Assembly: GCF_002002725.1 (NCBI RefSeq)
Contig: NZ_MUNW01000083.1
Span: forward strand, 1 to 64,000
Direction: 5' to 3'
DNA: 64,000 nt
Source of the DNA: Sinorhizobium sp. A49
GTDB taxonomy: Bacteria > Pseudomonadota > Alphaproteobacteria > Rhizobiales > Rhizobiaceae
The notes beneath the pieces were generated by a model. That model searched no databases and was not told the origin of the DNA. It saw nothing but the letters and a program-made list of their open reading frames with translations. Below are positions 55,063 through 63,933 of the stretch, in pieces (the stretch's first letter is position 1; every line of letters begins with the position of its first letter). The position numbers were made by a program, and so were the translations under genes.

Positions 55063-56919
55063 ATGGCTTTTCTAAGTGATTCAGCGAAGGCGTCGCCAAC
55101 AGCGGGCGGCGAGGCGTCCGCCGCGCCTTCGTCCTGGCAGGTCTGGCGATACCGGTTGAAGGTCGCCTCTCGAGAGCCGACGACATTGATCGGCGTGCTG
55201 ACGGCACTGCTCTTTACCTATCTGATCGTCGTGCCGATCATCTCAATCGTGCTCGATGCCGTGCGTGTCCAGTTCGGCCATGAGCGCCGGCTCGGCAAGG
55301 ACTTCGGCGACCTGACGCTCTACTATCTCGACCGGACGTTCACGTCGCCTGTCTCCGTCGATCTCTTCTGGCGGCCGCTGTTCAACACGCTGTCGGTTGC
55401 CGTCGGTGCGATCCTGTTGTCGCTGTTGATCGGGACCATTCTCGCCTGGCTGATCAGTCGCACCGACATGTTCGGACGCCGCTGGTTCGCGACCGCGCTG
55501 ATCGTGCCCTACATGTTGCCGGCCTGGACCTTCGCGCTCGCCTGGACGACGCTGTTCAAGAACCGCACGGTCGGCGGTCAGCCGGGCTGGTTCGAGGCGC
55601 TCGGGTGGACGCCGCCCGACTGGGTCGCCTATGGTCGGTTTCCGATCACCATTATTCTCGCTTTGCACTACACCCCCTTCGTCATCCTGCTGTTCGGCTC
55701 GGCGCTCCGGCGCTTCGATTCTCAGCTGGAAGATTCCGCCCGCATTCTCGGTGCCAAGCGCTACCAGGTGGCGATGCAGATCATCCTGCCGCTGATGCGC
55801 CCGGCGCTGATGTCGTCGATGATTCTGATCTTCGCAAAGTGCCTCGGCGAGTTCGGCGTGCCCTACGTTCTCGGCCTGCCGGTCAAGTTCGAAGTGCTCT
55901 CCACCTCGCTCTTCCGCAGCATCGCCTCGCGACAGACGGGCGTGGCGGGTGTCGTTGCCGCCTCCATCATGCTGATTGGCATCATCACCCTGATGATCGA
56001 TGCGCGGCTGGTGCGTGAAGCGCGCCGCTTCGTCACCATCGGCTCCAAGGGGTCGATGAACCGGCAAAGCCGCCTCGGCAAACTCAGGCTTCCGGCCACC
56101 GGTTTCGCCGCGACCATCTTCATGCTGAGCGTCGGCCTGCCGCTCCTCACCCTGTTCCTGTCGACGGTCATGAAGCTGCCGGCCCAATTCACGCTCGACA
56201 ACTTCACGCTCGACTACTGGATCGGCCAGGATCTTCATACCGTGGCGCTGCAGACAGGTGTACTCCTGAGCCCCGATCTCTGGGCTGCAGCCAAAAACAC
56301 GCTGATGATTGTCGGTCTCGCCTCGGTCGCCTCCGGCATCCTCGGCCTGCTCGTCGGCTATGTCGTCATCCGCACGCCGGTGCGAGCGCTGTCGGTCTAT
56401 CTGCGCCAGGTGACGTTCCTGCCCTATCTGGTGCCGGGCATTGCCTTTGCTGCCGCTTACCTCTCGCTCTTTGCGGTTCCCCGGGGTCCGATGCCCGCGC
56501 TCTATGGCACCGTCACCATCCTGGTGCTGGCGCTGATGGCGGACCAGATGCCCTACGCCTCGAGGGCCGGGATCTCGGCTATGACCCAGCTCGGCAAGGA
56601 TCCGGAAGAAGCGGCCCAGATCGCCGGCGCCGGCTGGTTCCGCCGGATGATGTCGATCGTCATCCCGATCCAGAAGGGCTCGCTCGTCACCGGCGTGCTG
56701 CTGCCGTTCATCTCGGGCATCAAGGGCCTCAGCCTGTTCGTCATCCTCGCCGTGCCCAGCACCGACGTTCTGACGACCTATTCGCTGCGGCTCGTCGACT
56801 ACCACTACACCCAGGCGGCAAACGCGGTCGTGCTGATCATCGCGGCAATAGCCTATCTCGGAACACTGGCAGCCCAGAAGCTGACCAAGACCAATCTTGC
56901 AGAAGGACTCGGAAGCTGA
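55063..56919 (+). CDS. ABC importer permease, fused two-unit type (AfuB/FbpB-like)
   Basis: The 618-residue membrane protein contains two ABC permease units in one chain, each with an EAA-type loop (DSARILGAKRYQVAMQIILP near residue 225 and EEAAQIAGAGWFRRMMSIVIP near 515). There are about twelve helices. Fused permeases like this occur in importers for ferric iron (FbpB), hexose phosphates (AfuB) and phosphonates. The start ATG follows AAGGGGAC. The gene is the first of the transcript and overlaps the ATPase start by one base. Confidence 0.92.
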   Translation: MAFLSDSAKASPTAGGEASAAPSSWQVWRYRLKVASREPTTLIGVLTALLFTYLIVVPIISIVLDAVRVQFGHERRLGKDFGDLTLYYLDRTFTSPVSVDLFWRPLFNTLSVAVGAILLSLLIGTILAWLISRTDMFGRRWFATALIVPYMLPAWTFALAWTTLFKNRTVGGQPGWFEALGWTPPDWVAYGRFPITIILALHYTPFVILLFGSALRRFDSQLEDSARILGAKRYQVAMQIILPLMRPALMSSMILIFAKCLGEFGVPYVLGLPVKFEVLSTSLFRSIASRQTGVAGVVAASIMLIGIITLMIDARLVREARRFVTIGSKGSMNRQSRLGKLRLPATGFAATIFMLSVGLPLLTLFLSTVMKLPAQFTLDNFTLDYWIGQDLHTVALQTGVLLSPDLWAAAKNTLMIVGLASVASGILGLLVGYVVIRTPVRALSVYLRQVTFLPYLVPGIAFAAAYLSLFAVPRGPMPALYGTVTILVLALMADQMPYASRAGISAMTQLGKDPEEAAQIAGAGWFRRMMSIVIPIQKGSLVTGVLLPFISGIKGLSLFVILAVPSTDVLTTYSLRLVDYHYTQAANAVVLIIAAIAYLGTLAAQKLTKTNLAEGLGS

Positions 56920-58052
56920 TGCCCACTATCAATCTGCGCGGCGCCCAGAAGAATTACGGCGTCAACTCCGCCAATGCCGTCTCCAACCTCGACCTTGAAA
57001 TTCGCGACGGCGAGTTCATGTGCCTTCTCGGCCCGTCCGGCTGCGGCAAGACGACGACACTGCGCATGATCGCGGGGCTGGAAAACCTGTCGGGCGGCGA
57101 AATCCGCATCGGCGACCGGGTGGTGGATTCCATCTTCGACGGCGTCTTCGTGCCGCCGGAGAAGCGGGAAATGGGCCTGGTCTTCCAGAGCTACGCGCTC
57201 TGGCCGCACCTGACCATCGAGCGCAACACCGACTTCGGCTTGCGCTTGCGCAAACTGCCCAAGGCCGAGCGCGAGGCCCGTGTCGAAAAAGTCATGCAGG
57301 CGCTCGATATCGCCAAGTACCGCGACCGCTATCCGTCGCAGCTTTCGGGCGGCCAGCAGCAGCGCGTGGCGCTTGCCCGCATGCTCGCCGTCAATCCTGG
57401 TGTGCTGCTGCTCGACGAACCGCTGTCGAACCTCGATGCGCGGCTGCGGCTCGAAATGCGTGCCGAACTGAAGCGCCTGCACAAGGAATTCAAGACGACG
57501 ATCGTCTTCGTCACCCACGATCAGTGGGAAGCGATGACGCTGGCGACGACAATCGCGGTGATGAACGAGGGCACACTGCAGCAGATGGGCACGCCGAACG
57601 ACATCTACGATCGTCCGGCCAACCGCTTCGTCGCCGAGTTCGTCGGCAGCCCGCCGATCAACATCCTGTCCTTCGACAAGAAGGGCACGTCGGATGTGGC
57701 CAAGGAGGCGGAAGCTTACCTGTCTAGCCGCTACCCCAGCCTGCGCGGCATCGGCTCCGTCGGCATCCGCCCGGAAGCGCTCAGCTACGCCACGAGGAAG
57801 GAAGACGTTCCGCAGGGCAACTTCAGCGGCAAGATGGTCGTCACCGGTATCCTGCCGACCGGCGGCAGCTGGATCCTGGAGCTGAAGAGCGACAGCCACA
57901 CGCTGTTTCTCACAACGCATGCGCTGCCGCGGCTGGAGCTTGGCGAAAAGGTCCGCTTCTTCGCGCCGCCGGAAGCGCTGCACGTCTTCGACAAGGACGG
58001 CCAGCGCATAACCGAGGCCGACAAGCTGCTGCGCAGCGCGAAGCTCAACTGA
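56919..58052 (+). CDS. ABC importer ATPase (AfuC/FbpC/PotA-like)
   Basis: The 377-residue ATPase has Walker A GPSGCGKTTTLRM, Q-loop GLVFQSYALWPHL, signature LSGGQQQRVALARML, Walker B VLLLDEP and the switch His in FVTHDQWEAM. A C-terminal TOBE-type domain spans about residues 240-377. The ATG overlaps the permease stop (TGATG). It should form a dimer under the fused permease. ATPases of iron, polyamine and sugar-phosphate importers are too alike to tell the cargo. Confidence 0.93.
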   Translation: MPTINLRGAQKNYGVNSANAVSNLDLEIRDGEFMCLLGPSGCGKTTTLRMIAGLENLSGGEIRIGDRVVDSIFDGVFVPPEKREMGLVFQSYALWPHLTIERNTDFGLRLRKLPKAEREARVEKVMQALDIAKYRDRYPSQLSGGQQQRVALARMLAVNPGVLLLDEPLSNLDARLRLEMRAELKRLHKEFKTTIVFVTHDQWEAMTLATTIAVMNEGTLQQMGTPNDIYDRPANRFVAEFVGSPPINILSFDKKGTSDVAKEAEAYLSSRYPSLRGIGSVGIRPEALSYATRKEDVPQGNFSGKMVVTGILPTGGSWILELKSDSHTLFLTTHALPRLELGEKVRFFAPPEALHVFDKDGQRITEADKLLRSAKLN

Positions 58053-58111
58053 CGACATTACTCATCGCATCAACCGAAAGACGAACACCGCTTACTGAGG
58101 AGGAGCAGTCG

Positions 58112-59251
58112 ATGCATTTTCGGAAGAATGGAAGAACAGACAATACCAGGCGCTGCCTGTTGTGGACGACGGCCTTTGCCGGCCTCATGGCCGGACAGGC
58201 TATGGCGCAAGAGGCTTTCGATCTGAACGCCCTGATCGAAGCGGCCAAGAAGGAAGCGCCGATCACCGTCTATGACAGCACCGGCAAGATTGTCGAGATG
58301 GCCAAGGCCTTTTCGGCGAAATACGGCGTCGCCGCCGAGGGCTCCAAGGTCAAGGCGACGGCGCAGTTGGAAATGATCATCCGCGAGGCGCGGGCCAACA
58401 ACATCCAGGGCGACGTTTCGATCATCAGCGATGCGCCGGCCGCCATGGCACAGCTCATTCCGCAGGGCTTTGCCGAGAGCTGGCTGCCGCCGGATCTTGC
58501 CTCGAAAATCCCGGAGCAGTACCAGAACCCGCTGACGGTGGTCACCAGCGCCAACGTCTGGGCCTACAACACCGAGCTCTACGACAAGTGCCCGGTCACC
58601 AACATCTGGCAGCTGACCGGCCCGGAGTGGAAGGGCAAGGTCGCCATGCAGGACCCGCTCGGCAAGGCGTCCTATGTCGACTGGTTCAACCAGATGGCAA
58701 AACATGGCGATGACAAGGTCGCCGCTGCGTATAAGGAGCTGTACGGCAAGGAACTGGAGCTCGACGACGGCAGTGCCACCGCGGCCTGGGTGAAGGCGCT
58801 TGCCGCCAATGCCCCGCTCCTGACCGATGCGGACGCCGCGGCAGCCGATGCCGTCGGTGCACCAGGCCAGTCACAGCCGTTCATGGGGCTGATGAGCTCG
58901 GCGAAATTCCGCGACAATGCGGAGAAGGGCATGAAGCTCGGGCTCTGCAAGGATCTGAAGCCATGGCTCGGCTGGATGTATCCGGGCGTCGGCCTGATCA
59001 CCAAGGGCACCAACAGCCCGAACGCCGCCAAGCTCTTCATTCACTATGTCATGACCGAGGAAGGCATCGCGCCGCAGGCGGCCGACGGCAAGATGTCCAC
59101 TAACAGCGACGTGGCACTTCCGGCCGATGAACCCTCGGGCATCGGCAAGGTTCTCGATCAGGTTCTGCCCTATCAGATGGACACGAGCCTCGACGATTGG
59201 GATGCACGCGAAACCTGGCAGGATTTTTGGCGGGTGAACTACCAGAAGTGA
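58112..59251 (+). CDS. ABC importer substrate-binding protein 1 of 3
   Basis: This 379-residue periplasmic protein of the Fe3+/AfuA-like class has a signal peptide cleaved near AMA-QE. The mature start EAFDLNALIEAAKKEAPITV and the segment VYDSTGKIVEMAKAFSAKYG are shared with the two following genes. Two Cys are conserved in all three (YDKCPVTNIW and LGLCKDLK) and could form a disulphide. The adjacent Tyr pair that holds iron in FbpA is absent. AGGAGGAG precedes the ATG. It is closest to protein 3. Confidence 0.9.
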   Translation: MHFRKNGRTDNTRRCLLWTTAFAGLMAGQAMAQEAFDLNALIEAAKKEAPITVYDSTGKIVEMAKAFSAKYGVAAEGSKVKATAQLEMIIREARANNIQGDVSIISDAPAAMAQLIPQGFAESWLPPDLASKIPEQYQNPLTVVTSANVWAYNTELYDKCPVTNIWQLTGPEWKGKVAMQDPLGKASYVDWFNQMAKHGDDKVAAAYKELYGKELELDDGSATAAWVKALAANAPLLTDADAAAADAVGAPGQSQPFMGLMSSAKFRDNAEKGMKLGLCKDLKPWLGWMYPGVGLITKGTNSPNAAKLFIHYVMTEEGIAPQAADGKMSTNSDVALPADEPSGIGKVLDQVLPYQMDTSLDDWDARETWQDFWRVNYQK

Positions 59252-59276
59252 CGGTGCGGCCGGAGAGAGTGACGAC

Positions 59277-60422
59277 ATGATGGAAATGAAACGCAGCGCA
59301 TTGCGCGACCGCCCCATGGCCTGGGCGGTCGCAGGCAGCCTTGCTGCCATGCTGACACTGGCCTCTGGCGCCGCGAAAGCCGAAGAAGCTTTCGATCTCG
59401 ACGCCCTGATCGAAGCGGCAAAGAAAGAGCCGCCGATCACCGTCTATGCCGTGACCGGCAAGATCGTCGATACGGCCAAGGCGTTCTCGGAAAAATACGG
59501 CGTGCAGGCCACGGGCAAAAAGGTCAACGAAGCCACGCAGGTGGAGTTGATGATCCGCGAGCACCAGGCAGGCAACATCCTCGGTGATGTCAGCGTGGCA
59601 ACCGACGTGGCTTCGGCGATCGGGCAGCTTCTGCCTGAAGGCATTGCCACCAGCTGGACGCCGCCGGATCTCGCCAGGGATATTCCGGAGGCCCTTCGCA
59701 ACCCGCTGGTGGTGGTTTCGGACCCGCATGTCTGGACCTACAACACCGAGAAATACGACAAGTGCCCGGTGACCAACATCTGGCAGCTGACCGAACCGCA
59801 ATGGCGCGGCAAGCTGGCGATGCTCGATCTCTTCGACAAGCCGCTCTATGCGGACTGGTTCAATCAGATCGAGACGCATCGTGACGCCGATGTCGCCCGC
59901 GCCTACGAAAGCCTGTACGGCAAGAAGTTGGAGACGAACGGGCAAAGTGCCACGGCCGCCTGGGTCAAGGCCTTTGCCGAAAACGGCCCGTTGCTGGCCG
60001 ATTCCACCACGGTCGCCAATGCGGCCGGTGCGCCGGGGCAGGCGGAGCCGTTCTTCGTCATCACCTCGACGGCAAAGTATCGCGACAACCTGACGAAGGG
60101 CCTGAAGCTCGGCATCTGCGCCGGCGTCGAGCCGTTCTCCGGATTTCTCTATCCGGGCTTCGGCCTGATCGCTGGCCAGACCAAGAGCCCCAATGCCGCC
60201 AAGCTGTTTGTCCGCTACCTGATGACGCAAGAGGGCATCGCGCCCCAGACGGAAGACGGAAAGATTTCCGGCAATTCGACCATCGGCCTGCCGGCCGATG
60301 AGCCCTCGGGCATCGCAAAGTATCTCGATCAATTGATGGCATTCGATGCTGCCACCGCCAGCGACGACCTCGACAAACGGGAAGCCTGGCAGGACCTCTG
60401 GCGAATAAACTACCGAAAATGA
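59277..60422 (+). CDS. ABC importer substrate-binding protein 2 of 3
   Basis: This 381-residue paralogue of its neighbours has a signal peptide (MAWAVAGSLAAMLTLASGAA, cleaved near AKA-EE). It shares the YDKCPVTNIW and LGIC cysteines but diverges around the expected ligand pocket, for example VYAVTGKIVDTAKAFSEKYG in place of the DSTGK motif. The different loop suggests altered specificity. It begins 25 bases after protein 1. No iron-type Tyr pair is present. Confidence 0.9.
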   Translation: MMEMKRSALRDRPMAWAVAGSLAAMLTLASGAAKAEEAFDLDALIEAAKKEPPITVYAVTGKIVDTAKAFSEKYGVQATGKKVNEATQVELMIREHQAGNILGDVSVATDVASAIGQLLPEGIATSWTPPDLARDIPEALRNPLVVVSDPHVWTYNTEKYDKCPVTNIWQLTEPQWRGKLAMLDLFDKPLYADWFNQIETHRDADVARAYESLYGKKLETNGQSATAAWVKAFAENGPLLADSTTVANAAGAPGQAEPFFVITSTAKYRDNLTKGLKLGICAGVEPFSGFLYPGFGLIAGQTKSPNAAKLFVRYLMTQEGIAPQTEDGKISGNSTIGLPADEPSGIAKYLDQLMAFDAATASDDLDKREAWQDLWRINYRK

Positions 60423-60473
60423 CGTGACGGGCGGTGCCGATCACCGAGCGCTGTTTCCTTGGGAGGGGAAGCG

Positions 60474-61604
60474 ATGACAACGGAAAAGAAGAGAGTGCGT
60501 GACCTGACGATGACGGCCGCGGCACTCGCAGCCGGCCTGCTTTCGACGCAGGCCCGCGCGGCTGACGGCCTCGATCTGGACGCGCTGATTGCGGCGGCAA
60601 AGACGGAAAAGCCGATCAACGTCTATGACAGCACCGGCAAGATCGTCGAAATGGCCGAGGGCTTTACGGCGAAGTATGGCGTCAAGGCGACGGGCGTCAA
60701 AGTGTCGGCCAACAGCCAGCTGGAAATGATCATCCGGGAGAGCCAGGCGGGCAACGTGCAGGGCGATGTCGCGCTGATCACCGACGCGCCGGCGGCGCTC
60801 GCGCAGCTTCTGCCGCAGGAATTCGTCGAAAGCTACCTGCCGGCCGACATGGTCGAGAAAATCCCGGCGGAGTTCCAGAACCCGCTGGCGATTTCGACCA
60901 ACGCCAACGTCTGGGCCTACAACACCGAAGCCTACGACAAGTGCCCGGTCGCCAATATCTGGGAGCTGACGGAGCCGAAGTGGAAGGGCAAGGTCGCGCT
61001 GGTCGATCCCCTGACCAAGGGCACCTATACCGACTGGTTCAACCAGATGGAGAAACACGCCGACGACAAGGTCGCTGGTGCCTATAAGGCTCATTTCGGC
61101 AAGGACCTTGCGACCGAAGAGAAGAGCGCTTCGGCTGCCTGGATCAAGGCGCTGGCGCAGAACGCGCCGCTGGTCACCGACGGTGACGATCCGGTGGCAG
61201 AAGCTGTCGGGGCCGCAGGGCAGAAGGAGCCTTTCTTCGGGCTGTTGAGCTCGGCGAAATTCCGCGACAACGAAGGCAAGGGTTACAAGCTCGGCATCTG
61301 CAAGGATCTCAATCCCTGGGTCGGCTGGAGCTACGTCAAGCTCGGCCTGATCGCGACGAAGACGCAGAGCCCGAACGCGGCAAAGCTCTTCATCCACTAC
61401 ATCCTGACCGAGGAAGGCATCGCTCCCCAGATGAAGGACGGCAAATTGCCGACCAACATCGACATCAAGATGCCGGCCGACGAGCCCTCGGGGCTTATGA
61501 CGGTGGCCGATCGCCTGTTCGGCTACAACTCCTCGACCGGTCTCGACGATTTCGACCGACGCGAGGAGTGGCAGGATTTCTGGCGTGTGAATTACACCAA
61601 GTGA
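60474..61604 (+). CDS. ABC importer substrate-binding protein 3 of 3
   Basis: This 376-residue paralogue has its signal peptide cleaved near ARA-AD. It shares VYDSTGKIVEMAEGFTAKYG with protein 1 and the two conserved Cys (YDKCPVANIW, LGICKDLN). I chose the ATG at 60474 because GGGAGGGG precedes it; a TTG at 60459 is in frame but lies before that site. It is followed by a very strong hairpin and then by a phosphatase gene. Confidence 0.9.
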   Translation: MTTEKKRVRDLTMTAAALAAGLLSTQARAADGLDLDALIAAAKTEKPINVYDSTGKIVEMAEGFTAKYGVKATGVKVSANSQLEMIIRESQAGNVQGDVALITDAPAALAQLLPQEFVESYLPADMVEKIPAEFQNPLAISTNANVWAYNTEAYDKCPVANIWELTEPKWKGKVALVDPLTKGTYTDWFNQMEKHADDKVAGAYKAHFGKDLATEEKSASAAWIKALAQNAPLVTDGDDPVAEAVGAAGQKEPFFGLLSSAKFRDNEGKGYKLGICKDLNPWVGWSYVKLGLIATKTQSPNAAKLFIHYILTEEGIAPQMKDGKLPTNIDIKMPADEPSGLMTVADRLFGYNSSTGLDDFDRREEWQDFWRVNYTK

Positions 61605-61610
61605 AACAAG

Positions 61611-61639
61611 GCCGGCGCGCCATCGGATGGCGCGCCGGC
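61611..61639 (+). terminator. Strong hairpin behind the third binding-protein gene
   Basis: GCCGGCGCGCCAT (61611-61623) and ATGGCGCGCCGGC (61627-61639) form a perfect 13-bp stem with a CGG loop, 6 bases after the stop and followed by ACTTTCTC. It may terminate most transcripts so that the phosphatase genes behind it are expressed at a lower level. Confidence 0.65.
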
Positions 61640-61665
61640 ACTTTCTCGATAAGGAATGGAACGAC

Positions 61666-62556
61666 ATGGAAAAGCGCCTTTCCCCGGCGGTGCCGCCGCT
61701 AGCCGAAACCGAACAACGGCTGGAGCGGTCGAAGCGCCTCGTCGAGATTGCCCGTGGGGCGGCGAAGGAAGTGCGTGATCCCCTGTTGAAGGCGTTCCGC
61801 TCCGACATGGTGATCGACTACAAGCGTGACCTGCATGATGTCGTGACGATCCATGACAAGCGCGCCGAAGCCACCATTCGCGATTTCATTTTTGCGCAGG
61901 AGCCCAATTCCGCCATGCTCGGCGAAGAAGGCGGACAAGTGGGCGACGGCGACATCCAGTGGTATGTCGACCCGATCGATGGCACCTCGAATTTCGCCAG
62001 CGGACTGGCATTCTGGTGCATCTCGATCGCTGCCGTCGAACAGGGTGAGGTCGTTGCCGGCGTGGTCTATGACCCGGTCGCCGACCTGATGTTTTCCGCC
62101 GATCTCGAACACAGCTATCTCAATGAAGAGGTTATCTCTTCGCAAGCGGTCGAGGACGAGAACCGCGCAACCCTGATCACCGGCTATCCGGTGTCGCGGG
62201 ACTTTCGCCTCGACGGCCGGGACGCAGCGCTCGCTAATCTCGGGGAGTTCGTGGAGACGTTTTCAACGCTTCGGCGGCCGGGGAGTGCTGCCCTCAGTCT
62301 CGCCCATGTGGCGGCGGGATGGGCGGATGCGGCGACCGGCTTCGGCGTCAACTCCTGGGATGTGGCGGCCGCGACCTTGATCCTGAAAAATGCCGGCGGT
62401 CGGTACGAGCCGCTGACGCTTGGCAAGGTGCCGACTGATGCGCCCGACTTCATGTGTCCCGGCTATATCGCCACCGGCGCCGGCGCCAATTATCCGACAT
62501 TGCAGCGTGTAGCGCGAGGGATCTCGGCCAAACGCATTGCTGCAGCGGCGCTTTGA
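61666..62556 (+). CDS. Inositol-monophosphatase-family phosphatase (second copy)
   Basis: From the ATG at 61666 behind AAGGAA the protein has 296 residues. The motifs are GEEGGQ, DPIDGTSNFASG and NSWDVAAA, giving the complete metal site of the family. It is clearly a paralogue of the gene at 48205 but more distant than the phosphatase pair that follows each. A longer N-terminal helix is specific to this copy. It links the importer genes to phosphate-ester cleavage. The 13 in-frame codons upstream fall in the hairpin and are unlikely to be translated. Confidence 0.88.
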   Translation: MEKRLSPAVPPLAETEQRLERSKRLVEIARGAAKEVRDPLLKAFRSDMVIDYKRDLHDVVTIHDKRAEATIRDFIFAQEPNSAMLGEEGGQVGDGDIQWYVDPIDGTSNFASGLAFWCISIAAVEQGEVVAGVVYDPVADLMFSADLEHSYLNEEVISSQAVEDENRATLITGYPVSRDFRLDGRDAALANLGEFVETFSTLRRPGSAALSLAHVAAGWADAATGFGVNSWDVAAATLILKNAGGRYEPLTLGKVPTDAPDFMCPGYIATGAGANYPTLQRVARGISAKRIAAAAL

Positions 62557-62582
62557 AAAGACACGAGGAGAAGATATTGGAC

Positions 62583-63200
62583 ATGATCCAGGAGACCGAG
62601 ACGAAGGTGCCGGCGTCGGCCGAACTCGCCAAACTCAGCCTCGTCTATGAAAAGCATCCGCTCTATGGCGTCGATTTCTATATTGCGGGCAAGGAGGGCA
62701 CGAGTGATCTCGATCTCTTGAGGCAGAACGGCATCACCACGGTCGTCAATTGCGCGGTCAATCTTGACTTCAATTTCGTCCGGCAGGCGCAACTGGTGTC
62801 GGACCATGAGGGCAGTGTCTACGGACCGGGCGAAATCCGCTACTACAAGATCGGACTGATCGACGGTGGCGGCAATCCCGACACGCAGATGCTGGCGGCC
62901 CACTACATCCTGCGCGCCGCGCTGGAGCAGGTGCTGCCGGAAAAACCGTCCTATCCGCGCCGCGAGATGGGCAACATCCTGATCAACTGCCGTGGCGGGC
63001 GGTCGCGTTCCGTCATCGTCGTGTCGCTGTTCCTGCACCTGACCTTGCCGGCGGAGTTCCCGACGCTGGATGCGGCGATCGCCTTCGTGCGCGACCGTCG
63101 CGGCCTACCGGAAAACGAATGGTACAAGGCGCCGAAGGCTGTGCTGATCGAGTCCGCCGAGCGTGCCGCGGGCTGGGCGAAGATGATCGAAGCAAAGTAG
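62583..63200 (+). CDS. Dual-specificity-type (PTP-fold) phosphatase with an Asn-Cys-X5-Arg loop (second copy)
   Basis: This 205-residue paralogue of the gene at 49127 has DFYIAGKEGTSDLDLLRQNG, VVNCAVNLDFNFV and the P-loop NCRGGRSRSVIVVSLFL. The Cys and Arg are intact, and Asn again replaces the usual His. IGLIDGGGNPD may hold the general acid. The start is the ATG at 62583 or the TTG two codons before it, which is closer to the GAGGAG site. The order IMPase then PTP-fold phosphatase repeats that at 48205-49735. Confidence 0.82.
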   Translation: MIQETETKVPASAELAKLSLVYEKHPLYGVDFYIAGKEGTSDLDLLRQNGITTVVNCAVNLDFNFVRQAQLVSDHEGSVYGPGEIRYYKIGLIDGGGNPDTQMLAAHYILRAALEQVLPEKPSYPRREMGNILINCRGGRSRSVIVVSLFLHLTLPAEFPTLDAAIAFVRDRRGLPENEWYKAPKAVLIESAERAAGWAKMIEAK

Positions 63201-63372
63201 TACCCGCTGTCGCTCCGGTGTTGGGCTGTCCGCGATCGGAGCGTGATGGCGCTGCTCTGCCGGGCAGTTCGGTAGGTTGCCTGTTGGCGACGGCACATGG
63301 ACGCAGGAATCGGGTTGAATTCGCCGGCCGTCCGCACGATTTTCATTGGGTATGAAACGTGAGGACGGTGCG

Positions 63373-63933
63373 ATGGCGCAGGCAGTTCACAGCTATCTAA
63401 TCTTCGAAACCGAGGCCGGATTTTGCGGCATCGCCTGGAACACCGTCGGCATCACCCGTTTCCAGCTGCCGACCAAAAAGGCCGAAGACACCGAACGGCT
63501 GCTGCTGCGCCGGCTTGCTGGCGGCGAACCGGGTACGCCGACGCTCGAAGTTGCCGAGGCGGTTGCCGCGGTTCGACGATACTTCAACGGCGAAGAGGTC
63601 GATTTCTCAGATATCAAGCTCGACCTCGAAGGGCAGGATCCGTTCTTCCAGCGGATCTATGCAGCGGCACGCAGGCTCGGGTGGGGAGAGACCACCACCT
63701 ATGGCGCCCTGGCAAAGGAACTCGGCGTTGGCCCCGAAGCCGCGCGCGATGTCGGCCAGGCGATGGCGAAGAACCCGGTGGCGCTGATCATTCCCTGCCA
63801 TAGGGTGCTGGCCGCAGGCGGCAAGGTCGGCGGCTTCTCGGCTCCGGGCGGTTCGACATCGAAGATCCGCATGCTGGAACTCGAAGGCGTGCATCTCGGG
63901 CCGCCGGAGCCTGCCCAGCAATCGTTGTTTTGA
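63373..63933 (+). CDS. ogt: Methylated-DNA--protein-cysteine methyltransferase
   Basis: This 186-residue alkyltransferase has the acceptor Cys142 in IIPCHRV, the Asn in RDVGQAMAKNPVALI that helps DNA base flipping, and the TTTYGALAKELG helix. It removes methyl groups from O6-methylguanine in a suicide reaction. I chose the ATG at 63373, seven bases behind GAGGA; the ATG at 63352 and the TTG at 63346 are also in frame. It is a lone repair gene, unrelated in role to the island before it. The 67 bases after it to the window end show no gene. Confidence 0.93.
   Translation: MAQAVHSYLIFETEAGFCGIAWNTVGITRFQLPTKKAEDTERLLLRRLAGGEPGTPTLEVAEAVAAVRRYFNGEEVDFSDIKLDLEGQDPFFQRIYAAARRLGWGETTTYGALAKELGVGPEAARDVGQAMAKNPVALIIPCHRVLAAGGKVGGFSAPGGSTSKIRMLELEGVHLGPPEPAQQSLF

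Noticed and set aside
55063-61604. Ferric iron importer of the FbpABC type
   Set aside because: The permease and ATPase would fit, but none of the three binding proteins shows the adjacent Tyr pair that holds iron, and no iron-regulated or siderophore genes are nearby; phosphatase genes are.
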